A DNA stretch of 64,000 nt from contig OY821521.1 in NCBI GenBank assembly GCA_963682025.1, positions 118,456,012 to 118,520,011 on the forward strand. Direction: 5' to 3'. Below, one piece after another: positions 63,103 through 64,000 of this stretch (its first letter is position 1; every line of letters begins with the position of its first letter). The position numbers and the translations under genes were made by a program. The notes below the pieces were generated by a model, which worked only from the letters and a program-made list of their open reading frames with translations, was not told where the DNA came from and did no database searches. The stretch is from Cordilura impudica (taxonomy: Eukaryota; Arthropoda; Insecta; Diptera; Scathophagidae).

Positions 63103-64000
63103 GAGACAAATTCTCTCCTCAGCTTCGAAACTTTTTGACCCAGCTGGATGGATCTCTCCAGAAAAAATACAGGTGAAAATCTTATTGCAACAGCTGTGGC
63201 TAGAAGGAAAGGATCGCGATTAATGTGTAAGTCCCCGCACACTTATTAAATGGAATTATTTTTGTCACAAATATAAACTCTATTTCCCAATTGAAATTCC
63301 CCCGTTGGGTCAATTTTGCCCTCATACTAGTGAGTCAAGTGCATGGGTTTTGTGATGCCTCTGGAAAGGCTTACTGCGCAGCGATATATCTCCGCATACA
63401 CAGCGACAGCGTTGTTACTTCTCATCTCTTAGCTTCCAAATGCAAAGTAGCCCCAATTGATGCAGTTAGTCTCCCTCGTCTAGAATAATGAGGGGCTGTT
63501 ATATTATCAAAGTTAGTTAAAAAGGTCATCTCTTCTATCCCTATTTATAATTGTGGCCTCTATCTCTGGTGCGATTTTTCCATTGTGTTAGGGTGGTTAG
63601 GAAAACCACCATGTACTTCGAAGACATGCGTGGCTAATAGGACCGCTGAAATAATAAGAAATGTTGGCAACGTCTCATGGCTTCACGTACGATCTGCGGA
63701 TAATCCTGCTGATATAGGTTCACGCGGCTGTAATCCTCAAGATCACTTTGATAATTCGCTTTGGTGGAATGGTCCAACTTGGTTAAAAAGGTCCCCCGAA
63801 GAATGGCCACTGACCACTCTGGCTCATGAAAAACTTCCCGAGATAAAAAGGTTGATGTTTTCTGCACGTTTGAAGAGAGTAGCGAAATTTGGGAACGATT
63901 CTCAAATTGGGATCGAGCCATTAGGGTCCTTGCATACGTGTACAGATTTATCTCTAAATTAATATCGAAAAGGGTAGAGCATCTTGCGTTTAAGTCACCT
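63103..64000 (+). pseudogene. BEL-3 RNase H region, running off the right edge
   Basis: KRQILSSASKLFDPAGWISPEK (about 63105-63170) and LLQQLWLEGKDRD lead to RNase H: VHGFCDASGKAYCAAIYLRI (about 63340), SHLLASKCKVAPI, VSLPRLE followed by a TAA (63486). Then in another frame NRTAEIIRNVGNVSWLHVRS, ADNPADIGSRG (about 63690) and LWWNGPTWLKRSPEEWPLTT. The ORF closes near 63960, and the integrase would lie beyond the window. Several frame changes; non-functional. Confidence 0.85.

Overview
This window is eukaryotic DNA from a fly (Diptera, most likely a higher fly; the species cannot be fixed from the sequence). The evidence is one conserved host exon of a scribbler/brakeless (ZNF608/609-type) gene on the minus strand with GT-AG splice sites (45101-46070). 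It sits in very AT-rich, intron-like DNA packed with insect transposable elements: Jockey and R1-type non-LTR elements, BEL/Pao and mdg1/412-like Gypsy LTR elements, an errantivirus with env remains, a Penelope-like element, a rosa-type mariner, a Transib, and several short TIR elements. No other host gene, rRNA, tRNA or CRISPR array was recognised.

Layout from the left. A plus-strand Jockey-type element (about 150-1290) is split by a BEL/Pao element (BEL-1, 1291-25220) with two ~400 bp LTRs, a PBS, a PPT and a near-matching 5 bp duplication. BEL-1 is itself split by a decayed Transib (about 3082-7345, in gag) and by an mdg1-like Gypsy element (Gypsy-1, 13343-24456). The plus-strand Jockey element resumes at 25221-25617. 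It is split again by a minus-strand Jockey-type element (25618-29314), which carries an intact rosa-type mariner (26636-27941) and a 231 bp tandem duplication. The Jockey element then finishes at 29315 to about 29760. This makes four levels of nesting.

29765-31135 holds an R1-clade fragment. 31135-33656 is a minus-strand BEL fragment (BEL-2), and 33850-35180 is a minus-strand Jockey ORF1. 35281-38609 is a Penelope-like element with 571 bp inverted arms. 38690-39327 is another RT fragment and 39328-39846 a MITE. 39847-44650 is a decayed errantivirus with gag, pol and env, interrupted by a second TIR element. Then comes the host exon. Right of it, a plus-strand non-LTR ORF1 (46867-47005 plus 54702-54998) is split by a young mdg1-like Gypsy element (Gypsy-2, 47006-54695, LTRs almost identical). 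A pogo-like element lies at 57913-59020. A third BEL element (BEL-3, 59416 to the right edge) is split by a Harbinger-like element with a TAA duplication (62245-63099).

The most interesting signal is in the leaders of the two mdg1-like Gypsy elements. Both carry, between PBS and gag, a run of small ORFs of matching type and partly matching sequence: a basic ORF with a GP-x-x-LT-x-x-EY-x-KR motif, one or two single-pass membrane peptides (one with an N-myristoylation motif), a short MP-starting basic ORF, and a coiled-coil ORF at the gag start. Gypsy-1 also has a four-copy GC-rich repeat in its leader. Nearly every element ORF is broken; the mariner transposase is the only large intact one.
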